A DNA stretch of 9,750 nucleotides from an uncultured Oscillospiraceae bacterium (GCA_934630555.1 CAKTXB010000062.1:1-9750); one strand, 5' to 3'. Counted from the first letter of the stretch, positions 1 through 6,840 are shown. A program made the numbers and translations. The notes: generated by a model from the sequence alone, not told the origin.

Positions 1-778
1 TGCTGCCGCTGCCCGACAGCTTCGGGAACGTCATCCCCGTGTACCCCGTCTGGTTCGCAAACGTCCGCACCTGCACATATTCCGAGCTGCCCGCGTCGCT
101 GCGGAACTGATACTGCAGCGTGTACTTGTGCCCCGCGTACAGCGGAAAGCTCACCGTCACGCTCTCCACGCGCGTCGTGTTGCTCACCGCGCTCTGCGTC
201 ACCGCCGCCGCCTGCGCGCCGTTGTCCAGCACCACCAGCGTCCACGCGTTCCCGTTCTGCGCCAGCGATACCAGCACATTCGTCACCGTGCCGTTCTTCG
301 GCGCCAAAAACTCCGCAAACGTCTGCGTCTGCCCGTTGCTCCGGTACAGATAGTAGTCGTTGTTGCTGCTCGCTGCGATCAGCTCCGGTAAGAGCGCGGC
401 GCTCAGCTCCGAAAACCCGCTCGCCGCCGGCACCGGCTTCTCCACGCCCTTGCCGTCCGCGCCATAGGCCGTCGGCGCCGCGCCGTCCGCCGCGTTCAGG
501 TTCAGGCGATATACCTCCGCCCACTGTCCGGTCTTTGCAAAGTCCGCCAGCACCAGATTGCGCCTCCGGTCGCCCAGCGCACCGGCGTGCAGCTTTTCCA
601 GCGCGCCCTGCGCCGTGTGAAAGCCCACCAGCGCCAGCGCGCTGTCGTGCTTTGTCAGGTGTGCGTCTGTGTTCGCCCCCGCCGTGTCCAGCTTCGTAAA
701 ATTCCCGTTCATCTGCTCCAGGCTCACCGGGTCGCTCTCCGCCCAGGTGCACAGGTCGAGATGTGTCGTTTTCTGCAT
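1..778 (-). CDS. Phage tail-fibre-like protein, 3' end outside the window
   Basis: A frame without stops runs from ATG at 778 to the left edge, giving 259 codons with the C-terminus missing. The start is supported by AAGGAGG (784–790) just upstream. Residues 8–31 read like the N-terminal segment of phage tail-fibre and baseplate proteins: a Trp, then SDPVSLEQMNGNFTKLD, resembling the 'DPV…dmNeNFekID' pattern there. The middle is Ala/Leu/Gly-rich, with an N-proximal helical stretch followed by a probably beta-rich part (about residues 145–259, containing NDYYLYRSNGQTQTF and KYTLQYQF). There is no signal peptide or membrane segment. Codon use is extreme: Ala is nearly always GCG and Thr nearly always ACG. 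The tail-fibre link is inference from a short motif; no other phage gene is visible. It could also be a host-adopted surface or tailocin-type protein. That the ORF is real is much surer than its function. Confidence 0.6.
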   Translation of the reverse strand, partial: MQKTTHLDLCTWAESDPVSLEQMNGNFTKLDTAGANTDAHLTKHDSALALVGFHTAQGALEKLHAGALGDRRRNLVLADFAKTGQWAEVYRLNLNAADGAAPTAYGADGKGVEKPVPAASGFSELSAALLPELIAASSNNDYYLYRSNGQTQTFAEFLAPKNGTVTNVLVSLAQNGNAWTLVVLDNGAQAAAVTQSAVSNTTRVESVTVSFPLYAGHKYTLQYQFRSDAGSSEYVQVRTFANQTGYTGMTFPKLSGSGS

Positions 779-811
779 GGCAATAGCCTCCTTGTCTTGT
801 TTGGGTCGTCT

Positions 812-845
812 TGCATAATTATTCTAAATATTCAAAAATTATGCA
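812..845 (-). promoter_or_regulatory. AT-rich inverted repeat in the tail-like gene's upstream region
   Basis: Perfect 9-bp arms TGCATAATT (812–820) and AATTATGCA (837–845) flank a 16-nt AT-rich centre. This is the only strongly AT-rich patch between the ymfI-like gene and the tail-like gene, and it lies 34–67 bases upstream of that gene's ATG. Several -10-like hexamers (CATAAT, TAGAAT) occur in it on the minus strand, but none has a good -35 partner. Its shape and place fit an operator/promoter for the tail-like gene; the regulator is unknown. A weak hairpin is the alternative. Confidence 0.35.
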
Positions 846-921
846 GCATCGTGTCCGGGAGCAGCCTCCCTCACCCAAACCGCCCGCCCGGCGGAAAGTT
901 GCCCGCTTCCCCGCAACCGGC

Positions 922-944
922 GCGCAAAACGGCCCGTTTTGCGC
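922..944. repeat. Near-perfect palindrome, possible 3' hairpin of the ymfI-like gene
   Basis: Arms GCGCAAAACGG and CCGTTTTGCGC (11 bp each) enclose a single base. It lies 34 nt past the stop of the ymfI-like gene. On the minus strand no T-tract follows, so it is not a standard intrinsic terminator. It could stabilise the 3' end of the ymfI-like message. A partial echo (CGCAAAACGAGCC, 956–968) lies between it and the stop codon. Confidence 0.4.
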
Positions 945-978
945 CGTGTTTTCCCGCAAAACGAGCCGTATTTTCCGT

Positions 979-1680
979 TTATGTGATGATAAATCCGCCG
1001 TTTACGCCCAGCACCTGCCCGGTCACAAACGCCGCGTCCGCCAAATACAAAATGGCCTGCGCCACATCCTCCGGCGACCCCAGCCGGTCCAGCGGCGTCT
1101 GCTCCCGCAGCGCCGTCCGCGTCTGTTCGTCCAGCCCCGCGCACATATCCGTGTCGATCACCCCCGGCGCCACCGCGTTCACCCGAATGCCCGACGGCCC
1201 AAGCTCCTGCGCCAGCGCCTTGCTCAGCGCGATCACCGCGCCCTTTGTCGCCGAATACGCCGCCTCACAGCTCGCGCCCACCTGCCCCCACATGGACGAC
1301 ACCGTCACAATGCTCCCGCACTGCTTTTCCAGCATCCCCGGCAGTGCCGCGCGCACGCAGTGAAAGATACCGTCCACGTTCACCGCAAACAACCGCCGCC
1401 AATCCTCGTCCGAGATCGCCGAGATCAGACCGAATCGTGCAATTCCCGCGCTGCAGACCAGCACATCCAGCGGCGGCAGCGCCGCAAACGCCCGCCGGAC
1501 GGCCGCCGCGTCCGCCACATCGCACCGAATGGCCTCCGCCCCCGTTTCGCGCCGGATGGCCATGGCCGCCGTGTCGTTTTTTTCATAAAAGAACCAAACC
1601 CTGTCGCCGCGTGCCGCAAACTGCTGCACCGCCGCCGCGCCGATCCCGCGCGATCCACCCGTCACCAAGATCCGCTTCAT
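979..1680 (-). CDS. ymfI: SDR-family reductase, probable EF-P 5-aminopentanone reductase
   Basis: This is a 233-residue classical short-chain dehydrogenase/reductase. The NAD(P)-binding motif TGGSRGIG is at residues 7–14 and a CSAG version of the NNAG motif at 76–79. The catalytic set is N101, S129, Y142 and K146 (YSATK), followed by APGVIDTDM (171–179). The stretch around the active site, SSMWGQVGASCEAAYSATK, is the signature I associate with YmfI rather than FabG. In Bacillus subtilis YmfI reduces the 5-aminopentanone attached to EF-P Lys32 to 5-aminopentanol, a modification that helps EF-P relieve ribosome stalling. Efp itself is not in the window. AAAAGGAG (1691–1698) lies upstream of the ATG. 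The next gene on this strand is the tail-like one, 200 bases on. FabG (fatty-acid synthesis) is the main alternative; no other fab gene is nearby, which supports YmfI. The SDR fold is certain; the substrate is inferred from the motif. Confidence 0.88.
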   Translation of the reverse strand: MKRILVTGGSRGIGAAAVQQFAARGDRVWFFYEKNDTAAMAIRRETGAEAIRCDVADAAAVRRAFAALPPLDVLVCSAGIARFGLISAISDEDWRRLFAVNVDGIFHCVRAALPGMLEKQCGSIVTVSSMWGQVGASCEAAYSATKGAVIALSKALAQELGPSGIRVNAVAPGVIDTDMCAGLDEQTRTALREQTPLDRLGSPEDVAQAILYLADAAFVTGQVLGVNGGFIIT

Positions 1681-1844
1681 CCCATCAAAGCTCCTTTTCC
1701 CGCTTCAAACAAAATATTCTGCGCTTCTCTCATTTTCTCCATCACAGGCCCGCCGCACAGAAACGCTCCGCAAACGCCCCCCGACCGCCTCGCAGAACGC
1801 GGCCAGCCGAAGCAGACCTGCGCCCCGCCGCCAGCAGCGAACAT
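1677..1844 (-). CDS. Doubtful 55-residue ORF overlapping the ymfI-like start
   Basis: An ATG at 1844, preceded by GAGG at modest spacing, opens a 55-residue frame. Its TGA overlaps the ATG of the ymfI-like gene as ATGA, the layout of translationally coupled genes. The first part is Gly/Arg/Cys-rich and low in information. The last 21 residues (from ATG at 1742) look more protein-like and contain the ribosome binding site of the next gene. I recognise no family. It may be a leader peptide, the tail of a decayed gene or chance. Confidence 0.2.
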   Translation of the reverse strand: MFAAGGGAQVCFGWPRSARRSGGVCGAFLCGGPVMEKMREAQNILFEAGKGALMG

Positions 1845-2258
1845 TTTTCGCCTGCCTCGTCCTTTACGTCCTGAAAATCAGTGTATTTTCCAAACTTTTC
1901 ACGTTCCCGCGCAGCCGGATATGCCATCACAGACATGGCGTGGGCGGCCGTTGGAAGTACCGCTGTATCCCTACCATATCACATCTGCCAGCGATCCGCA
2001 ATCTGCGTGAACGCACGCGAAATGCTTTCCGTCACGCAAGGACCGAAAAACAGCCGGATCGCGCGCCGCTCCCGCTCATTCGGCTTTCCGCCCGCGATAT
2101 GCCGGAAACAGCACATACCTGCATTCATTCTGACATGGCGCTCCTGTTTTATCAAGCAAAAACTGCCATCCGCAGGGAACTCTTTGCCGATGCCGCATAA
2201 TCTCCCATTTTCCGCAAAGACTAGCAGAGCAAGCAACGAAGAAAGGGAGTTTTTATAG
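1681..2258. other. Long gap between divergent genes; no convincing gene
   Basis: These 578 bases separate the minus-strand ymfI-like gene from plus-strand spoVT. Apart from the doubtful small ORF at its left end and a weak minus-strand promoter, I see no known RNA or protein. One minus-strand frame stays open from about 2332 (inside spoVT) to 1742 except for one TGA at 1979–1981. Part of it (2118–1982) has coding-like codon choice and encodes a Cys-containing, helix-prone stretch (…RRAIRLFFGPCVTESISRAF), so a decayed gene is possible. Long chance frames are common at this GC content, so I do not call it. Confidence 0.4.
1973..2001 (-). promoter_or_regulatory. ymfI: Candidate vegetative promoter towards the ymfI-like gene
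   Basis: On the minus strand TTGCGG (1996–2001) and TATGGT (1973–1978) are 17 nt apart, and the -10 is preceded by TG plus one base, an extended -10. Transcription would give a leader of about 290 nt before the ymfI-like gene, covering the doubtful small ORF. The match is partial (3/6 and 4/6). Confidence 0.28.
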
Positions 2259-2801
2259 ATGAAAGCAACAGGCATTGTCCGGCGCATCGACGACCTCGGC
2301 CGTGTGGTCATCCCCAAGGAGATCCGCCGCACCCTCCGTATCCGCGAAGGCGACCCGTTAGAGATCTATACGGAGAAGGACGGGGAGGTCATTTTTAAGA
2401 AGTACTCGCCCATGGGGGATCTGGCGGCGTTTGCCGGGCAGATCTGCGACTCCATTGGCAAAAACACAGGGCACATTGCCGTTGTGTGCGACCGTGACTC
2501 CGTGATCGCGGTCGCAGGCGCGCCGCGGCGGGAGCTGCTGGACAAGCGCAGCTCGCAGGAGCTGGAGCAGCTGATGGAAGCACGCAAAATTTACCGCTAT
2601 CAGGCCGGGGCGCCGCATCTGCCGGTGTGCGACGGGCTGGAGCGCTATCACGTCGGCGTGGCTGCGCCCATTCTGGCCGAGGGCGACCTGATGGGCTGCG
2701 TGGCGCTGCTGCTGGAGCAGGATGGCGAAGTCCTTGGCGCTGCCGAGCAGCAGCTTGTGCAGACAGTCGCCGGATTCCTGGGCCGGCAGATGGAAAACTG
2801 A
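2259..2801 (+). CDS. spoVT: Stage V sporulation protein T, AbrB-family regulator
   Basis: The 180-residue product is close to the 178 of B. subtilis SpoVT. Residues 1–50 form the swapped-hairpin AbrB/MazE-type DNA-binding domain (MKATGIVRRIDDLGRVVIPK, then EIRRTLRIREGDPLEI). Residues 55–180 form the GAF-like C-terminal domain that in SpoVT mediates tetramerisation and perhaps ligand sensing. The length separates it from AbrB and Abh, which are about 95 residues and lack a GAF domain. In Bacillus SpoVT works in the forespore, tuning sigma-G genes needed for spore coat, resistance and germination; that role is carried over from the family. AAAGGGAG lies 9 nt before the ATG. The gene has its own terminator just downstream, so it is probably monocistronic. 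I found no convincing sigma-G promoter upstream. Confidence 0.94.
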   Translation: MKATGIVRRIDDLGRVVIPKEIRRTLRIREGDPLEIYTEKDGEVIFKKYSPMGDLAAFAGQICDSIGKNTGHIAVVCDRDSVIAVAGAPRRELLDKRSSQELEQLMEARKIYRYQAGAPHLPVCDGLERYHVGVAAPILAEGDLMGCVALLLEQDGEVLGAAEQQLVQTVAGFLGRQMEN

Positions 2802-2816
2802 AGGCAACCGGGAAAG

Positions 2817-2861
2817 CCGGGTGCGGCGCTGGATCGGCAGCGGCGCACCCGGTTTCTGTTT
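2817..2861 (+). terminator. Rho-independent terminator after spoVT
   Basis: Arms at 2817–2831 (CCGGGTGCGGCGCTG) and 2838–2852 (CAGCGGCGCACCCGG) form a 15-position stem with one mismatch and a 6-nt loop. It begins 15 nt past the spoVT stop and is followed by the broken T-tract TTTCTGTTTG. Confidence 0.78.
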
Positions 2862-2885
2862 GCAGGGCCTGTCCACAAAAAAATG

Positions 2886-2936
2886 TGGCGCATCGGGATA
2901 AACTGTGGTATATTATAAAATAGGATAGTAGTATAT
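2886..2936 (+). promoter_or_regulatory. holB: AT-rich promoter region upstream of holB
   Basis: After the spoVT terminator the sequence turns sharply AT-rich. TATATT (2909–2914) and TATAAA (2914–2919) are possible -10 elements, 36–46 bases before the holB ATG. No good TTGACA-like box sits at the right distance, so the exact promoter is unresolved. A new promoter is expected here because of the terminator just upstream. Confidence 0.35.
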
Positions 2937-2954
2937 GACTTGAGGACGGCTTTC

Positions 2955-3914
2955 ATGCGATTTGATGGATTTGTAGGCAACGGCGCGCTGCGGCAGCGAT
3001 TGAGTACATCGTTTGCAGCAGGCAGGATCTCGCACTGCTACCTGCTCAGCGGGCCGGAGGGCTCCGGCAAGCACACGCTGGCTGCCATTCTTGCTGCGGC
3101 GATGCAGTGCACCGGCACGGGCGACGCGCCCTGCGGCGTCTGCACGGCGTGCCGCAAGGTTTTTTCCAACCAGCACCCGGATGTCATCACGGTGGACGAC
3201 CCGGAGAAAAGATCCGTCAGTGTGGACACCGTGCGCGCGGCGCGGGCCGATGTGTTCATCCGCCCAAATGAAGGACACCGCAAGATCTACATCTTTCCCC
3301 GGGCGCAGGACCTTGGCCCGGCGGCACAAAACGCGCTGTTAAAGGTGCTGGAGGAACCGCCGCAGTACGCCACGTTTCTGCTGCTCGCCACAAATGCAGA
3401 CGCGCTGCTGGCCACCATCCGCAGCCGCGCTGTGGAGCTGAAGCTCAGCGCGCCGGACGAGGCCGAGGCGCTGGCCTTTCTTCGCCGCCGCGTTCCGGAG
3501 GCGGACGAGCAGGCCCTGCGCGGCGCGCTGGATGCCGCAGGCGGCTGGCTTGGTCAGGCGTTGGAGCACCTGACAGGCTGCGTATGGCTGCCGGAAACAG
3601 AGCAGCTTGCCGCCGCGTTTGCCGCCGGTGACCGGCTGGCGCTGCTGCGCGTGCTGCTGCCAATGGAAAAGTGGAAGCGCCCGCAGCTCACGGCCGCGCT
3701 GCGGGAGTGGCGTGCGCTGCTGACTGAAGCGCTGCTGGCCAAAAACGGCGCGCCGGCTGCGGCACCGCTCGCCCGCACGCTCAGCGCCAAGCGGACCGGC
3801 GCGCAGCTTCTGCACGCCGCCGAGGCCATGCAGAAGGGCACGGACGCTCTGGACGCAAATGTGTCCGCCGCCGCGGTCATCGGCTGGCTGACGGCCGTAC
3901 TGCAACCATCTTGA
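2955..3914 (+). CDS. holB: DNA polymerase III clamp-loader subunit delta'
   Basis: A 319-residue AAA+ ATPase-like protein. Visible are a P-loop GPEGSGKH (33–40), the zinc-binding cysteines C52, C60, C63 and C66, the HPD at 74–76 and NALLKVLEEPP (126–136). The delta' C-terminal region follows. Delta' belongs to the clamp loader that opens the beta sliding clamp and places it on primed DNA. The ATG at 2955 is preferred over a TTG five codons upstream because GAGGA at 2942–2946 lies 8 nt before it and would fall inside the longer version. The usual SRC sensor motif reads SRA here (157–159). ricT follows 40 nt downstream, as in the B. subtilis holB–yaaT(ricT) order, so co-transcription is likely. 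DnaX (tau/gamma) is excluded by length and context. Confidence 0.93.
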   Translation: MRFDGFVGNGALRQRLSTSFAAGRISHCYLLSGPEGSGKHTLAAILAAAMQCTGTGDAPCGVCTACRKVFSNQHPDVITVDDPEKRSVSVDTVRAARADVFIRPNEGHRKIYIFPRAQDLGPAAQNALLKVLEEPPQYATFLLLATNADALLATIRSRAVELKLSAPDEAEALAFLRRRVPEADEQALRGALDAAGGWLGQALEHLTGCVWLPETEQLAAAFAAGDRLALLRVLLPMEKWKRPQLTAALREWRALLTEALLAKNGAPAAAPLARTLSAKRTGAQLLHAAEAMQKGTDALDANVSAAAVIGWLTAVLQPS

Positions 3915-3954
3915 TACACCGCGCCGCCTGTGTGGGCGGCAGACAGGAGATACC

Positions 3955-5487
3955 ATGGACGAACTGAAACAGAACATCCCGGCAGAGCCGGCGCCGGACG
4001 CGCTGGCTTCCGGACCGGCAAGCATCCCGCAGACAGCGGACACCCCCGCCGGGGCTGCGGCACAGCCTGTGCCGGAACCCGAAGCTGTCCAGGCGGCATC
4101 GGCAGAAGCCCCCGCCGACGCCGCGGAAGCCGCGGAAACGGAGCTTGAACAGGCGGAAGCCGACGAGGCCGCCGCCGAACAGGCGTCAGCTGCCGCGGCA
4201 GCTGACGCGCCCGCACAGGCCGCAGCCGGAAAGCTGCTGGTCACAGTTGCGGATGTGCGCTTCCGCAACAATGCCAAGAGTTATTTCTTTGACCCGGGTG
4301 AGCTGGCCCTCAACGCCGGCGACCATGTGATCATTGACACCGCGCGCGGCACGGAGTTTGGCGTGTGCGCCATGGGCAACCACGCGGTGCCGTCCTCTGA
4401 GGTCGTGCCGCCGCTGCGCAGGGTGCTGCGCATGGCCACTGCACAGGATGAGCGCGTGAACGCGCAGAATGAAGAACGCGAAAAGCGCGCGTTTGCCGTC
4501 TGCCAGCAGAAGATCGCGGACCGTGGGCTGGAAATGCAGCTGGTGTCCGCTGAGTGCGCGTTTGACGGCAGCAAGATCCTCTTTTTCTTCACTGCCGACG
4601 GGCGCGTGGATTTCCGCGAGCTGGTCAAGGACCTGGCCACGGCGTTCCGCACGCGCATTGAGCTGCGCCAGATCGGCGTGCGTGACAAGGCGAAGATGGT
4701 GGGCGGTCTTGGCGTATGCGGCCGGCCGTTCTGCTGCCGCGAATTTTTAGACGACTTTGCGCCCGTGTCCATCAAAATGGCCAAGACGCAGAGCCTCAGC
4801 CTGAACCCGACGAAAATCTCCGGCGTATGCGGGCGGCTCATGTGCTGCCTCAAATATGAGCAGGAGGCATATGAGGACCTGCTCAAGACCGCGCCGAAGA
4901 ACGAGTCGTTTGTAGATACGCCCGATGGGCGCGGCACGGTGACAGAGGTGGATCTGCTGCGTCAGCGTGTAAAGGTGCGCATGGAGGATCACCCGGAAAC
5001 CATCGGATGCTATCACAACTGCGACATCTGCGTGCTGCGCAGCGGCAAGGCGCGCAAAAACGACCCGCCCATTCCCAAGGACCTTGCGCCCATCTCCTCC
5101 AAGCCGCGCAAACCCACGCCGCAGGAGGAAGAAGAACTCATGCCCGAGCTCATCTACTCCGACATGAGCAGCGAGCCGCTGCTGGAATCCACGCCGCTGC
5201 ACATAACGGAGGCGGACACCGCTGAAAAGCCCCGCCGCCGGCGCAGAGGCCGCGGACGCGGCAAAGGCAGTGCCGGAGCGGCGCCAGACGCCGCCGCGCA
5301 AAAGTCCGCTGATGACCGTCCGGCGCAGAAGGAAAAGCCCGTGCCAAAGCCGCGCGCCGAGCGCCCGGCCGGCGGCACGCCTGCCGACGGAAAGCCGGCC
5401 AATCCAAGCCGGCGGCGCAGAAGCCGCGGACGCCGTGGCGGAGGCGGCGGAAACAGCGGTGCAAATGCTGCGCCAAAGGCGGAATAA
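3955..5487 (+). CDS. ricT: RicT (PSP1/YaaT family) with long low-complexity ends
   Basis: The 510-residue product has three parts. Residues 1–92 are an Ala/Glu/Pro-rich acidic extension. Residues 93–362 are the PSP1/RicT core, with the Cys pairs of the family: GVCGRPFCC (C255, C260, C261) and GVCGRLMCC (C292, C297, C298). Residues 423–510 are a strongly basic Arg/Gly/Pro-rich tail with RRRRRGRGRG and RRRRSRGRRGGGGG. In Bacillus, RicT with RicA (YmcA) and RicF (YlbF) forms an iron–sulphur complex that acts with RNase Y in mRNA maturation and promotes Spo0A phosphorylation, hence sporulation, biofilm and competence. Bacillus RicT is about 275 residues, matching the core alone. AGGAG lies 5 nt before the ATG, just after a small GC hairpin (3923–3940). 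The order holB–ricT is conserved in Firmicutes. Core identity is firm; the roles of the tails are unknown. Confidence 0.92.
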   Translation: MDELKQNIPAEPAPDALASGPASIPQTADTPAGAAAQPVPEPEAVQAASAEAPADAAEAAETELEQAEADEAAAEQASAAAAADAPAQAAAGKLLVTVADVRFRNNAKSYFFDPGELALNAGDHVIIDTARGTEFGVCAMGNHAVPSSEVVPPLRRVLRMATAQDERVNAQNEEREKRAFAVCQQKIADRGLEMQLVSAECAFDGSKILFFFTADGRVDFRELVKDLATAFRTRIELRQIGVRDKAKMVGGLGVCGRPFCCREFLDDFAPVSIKMAKTQSLSLNPTKISGVCGRLMCCLKYEQEAYEDLLKTAPKNESFVDTPDGRGTVTEVDLLRQRVKVRMEDHPETIGCYHNCDICVLRSGKARKNDPPIPKDLAPISSKPRKPTPQEEEELMPELIYSDMSSEPLLESTPLHITEADTAEKPRRRRRGRGRGKGSAGAAPDAAAQKSADDRPAQKEKPVPKPRAERPAGGTPADGKPANPSRRRRSRGRRGGGGGNSGANAAPKAE

Positions 5488-5530
5488 CAACATTTTTTGC
5501 AGGATCGTATCGTGTATCATGGTGCTGCAC

Positions 5531-5560
5531 AGACCTTGCAGCCGCTGTTGCAGGTCTTTG
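5531..5560 (+). terminator. Hairpin with short T-run after ricT, possible terminator or attenuator
   Basis: AGACCTTGCAGC (5531–5542) pairs with GTTGCAGGTCT (5547–5557), with one bulged T and a CGCT loop, and ends in TTT. The T-tract is short, so termination would be partial. It lies 43 nt past the ricT stop and 70 nt before the aminotransferase, so it could set how much transcription passes into the downstream genes. Confidence 0.4.
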
Positions 5561-5575
5561 CCCGCACCGGGTATG

Positions 5576-5591
5576 CTTGCCGGACGGCAAG
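5576..5591 (+). other. Second small hairpin before the aminotransferase
   Basis: CTTGCC (5576–5581) and GGCAAG (5586–5591) form a 6-bp stem with a GGAC loop and no T-tract, 23 nt upstream of the AAAGGAGG ribosome binding site. Together with the hairpin at 5531 it forms a short structured leader. It matches no riboswitch I can name. Confidence 0.3.
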
Positions 5592-5630
5592 GCGCTGCCC
5601 TGTAATGTACGAAAAAGGAGGTTCGGTTCT

Positions 5631-6821
5631 ATGAAATTTTCCAGCAAAGCCCAAAAGTGTGAGCAATCGCCCATGCGCAAGTTCCATCCGTTTGCGGTGG
5701 CGGCCAAGGCTGCCGGAAAAAAGATCTATCATTTGAACATCGGTCAGCCGGACATTGAAACGCCGCCGACCATGTTTGACGCCGTGCGCGCGTTTGACGC
5801 AAAGGTGCTGGAATACGCGCCATCGCCCGGCATTCCGGCGCTCATTGACGCCATCTGCAAGTACTATGCCCGCATCGGCGTGCAGCTGGACGCGGCGGAC
5901 GTGCTCATCACCACCGGCGGCAGTGAGGCGCTGCAGATCGCAGCCAACTGCATTCTGGATGACGGCGATGAGATCGTCATTCCCGAGCCGTTCTATCCGA
6001 ACTACAACACGTTTATCACGACCGCCGGCGCAAAGATCCGGCCCATTCCCACCACGCCGCACGAGGGCTATTTCTATGCCGACCGCGCGCGCGTTGAAGC
6101 GTGCCTGAACGAGCACACGCGCGCCATTCTTGTTACAAACCCCGGCAACCCCACCGGCACGGTGCTCACGCGGGAGCAGATGGAAATGCTGCTGGATGTG
6201 GCCATTGAGCATGACCTGTTCCTCGTCTGCGACGAGGTCTACCGCGAGTTCGTCTATGGCGGCGAGCCGCTGATGTCGTTCATGCAGCTGGGGCGCGGAT
6301 ATGAGAATCTCATTCTCATCGACTCGGTGTCCAAGCGCTTCTCGGCCTGCGGCGCGCGCATTGGGTGCCTGGTCAGCAAGAACGCGGGGCTTATGGCGCA
6401 GGCGCTCAAATACTGCCAGGCGCGGCTGTCGGTCGCCACGCTTGACCAGGTAGCGGCGGCAGCGCTGTACTCGGTGGATCCTGACTACTTCACCGCCGTG
6501 CGCGAGGAATATAAGCGCCGGCGCGACACGGTGGTCGCAGCGCTGCAAAAGATCCCCGGCGTGGTGTGCGAATGCCCGAAGGGCGCGTTCTATCTCATGG
6601 CCGCGCTGCCCGTGGACGATGCTGACAGGTTCCAGCAGTGGCTGCTGGAGGAGTTTGACGACCATGGCGACACCGTCATGTTCGCCCCCGGCGGCAGCTT
6701 CTATCAGACGCCCGGCAAGGGCAAGAACGAGATCCGTATTGCCTATGTGCTCAACTGTGCCGACAGTGCCCGCGCCATTGAGCTGCTGGGCAAGGGTATT
6801 GCAGAATACAATGCGCGATAA
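5631..6821 (+). CDS. Pyridoxal-phosphate aminotransferase, class I/II
   Basis: A 396-residue fold-type I aminotransferase of the AspAT superfamily. Family positions are all present: TGGSEA for phosphate binding (95–100), NPGNPTG with N173 (170–176), D201 and Y204 in CDEVY, the Schiff-base lysine K235 in SVSKRFSACGARIG, R243, and the substrate-carboxylate arginine R369 in NEIRIAY. It should transfer an amino group between an amino acid (aspartate, aromatic or branched) and a 2-oxo acid in the cytoplasm; the exact substrate cannot be read from sequence. The ATG at 5631 is chosen because AAAGGAGG ends 9 nt before it; an upstream TTG at 5577 would bury that site. lspA starts 19 nt after its stop, so the two are probably co-transcribed. 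The gap to ricT (143 nt) holds two small hairpins. Confidence 0.92.
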   Translation: MKFSSKAQKCEQSPMRKFHPFAVAAKAAGKKIYHLNIGQPDIETPPTMFDAVRAFDAKVLEYAPSPGIPALIDAICKYYARIGVQLDAADVLITTGGSEALQIAANCILDDGDEIVIPEPFYPNYNTFITTAGAKIRPIPTTPHEGYFYADRARVEACLNEHTRAILVTNPGNPTGTVLTREQMEMLLDVAIEHDLFLVCDEVYREFVYGGEPLMSFMQLGRGYENLILIDSVSKRFSACGARIGCLVSKNAGLMAQALKYCQARLSVATLDQVAAAALYSVDPDYFTAVREEYKRRRDTVVAALQKIPGVVCECPKGAFYLMAALPVDDADRFQQWLLEEFDDHGDTVMFAPGGSFYQTPGKGKNEIRIAYVLNCADSARAIELLGKGIAEYNAR

Positions 6822-6826
6822 CGCTT

Positions 6827-6832
6827 AGGAGG
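6827..6832 (+). promoter_or_regulatory. lspA: Ribosome binding site fixing a TTG start for lspA
   Basis: A perfect AGGAGG lies 8 nt before TTG at 6841. The first in-frame ATG is inside the protein, at codon 50, past the first membrane helix and motif. So the TTG must be the start, which may keep translation modest. Confidence 0.8.
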
Positions 6833-6840
6833 AACACAGT

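Noticed and set aside
1979..1981. In-frame TGA as a selenocysteine codon
   Set aside because: No recognised selenoprotein family around it and no clear SECIS-like hairpin; the frame itself is doubtful.
811..2010. 399-residue plus-strand frame
   Set aside because: It is antisense to the ymfI-like gene and runs on through the gap; the product is Arg/Pro/His-rich, typical of shadows in GC-rich DNA.
2195..2222. Sigma-G type promoter before spoVT (GCATAA … AAGACT)
   Set aside because: The -10 part does not fit the consensus well; spoVT being sigma-G controlled is known from Bacillus, not shown here.
2870..2888. DnaA-box-like TGTCCACA and the CCACA…TGTGG inverted repeat
   Set aside because: One imperfect box alone is not an origin, and the 5-bp arms around an A-run are too short to call.
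4747..5520. 257-residue minus-strand frame
   Set aside because: It lies opposite ricT, which has conserved Cys motifs; the shadow comes from GC-rich codons and repeats.
5517..6665. 382-residue open frame on the minus strand
   Set aside because: It is the antisense shadow of the aminotransferase, which has all catalytic motifs and a ribosome binding site; the shadow has no recognisable domain.
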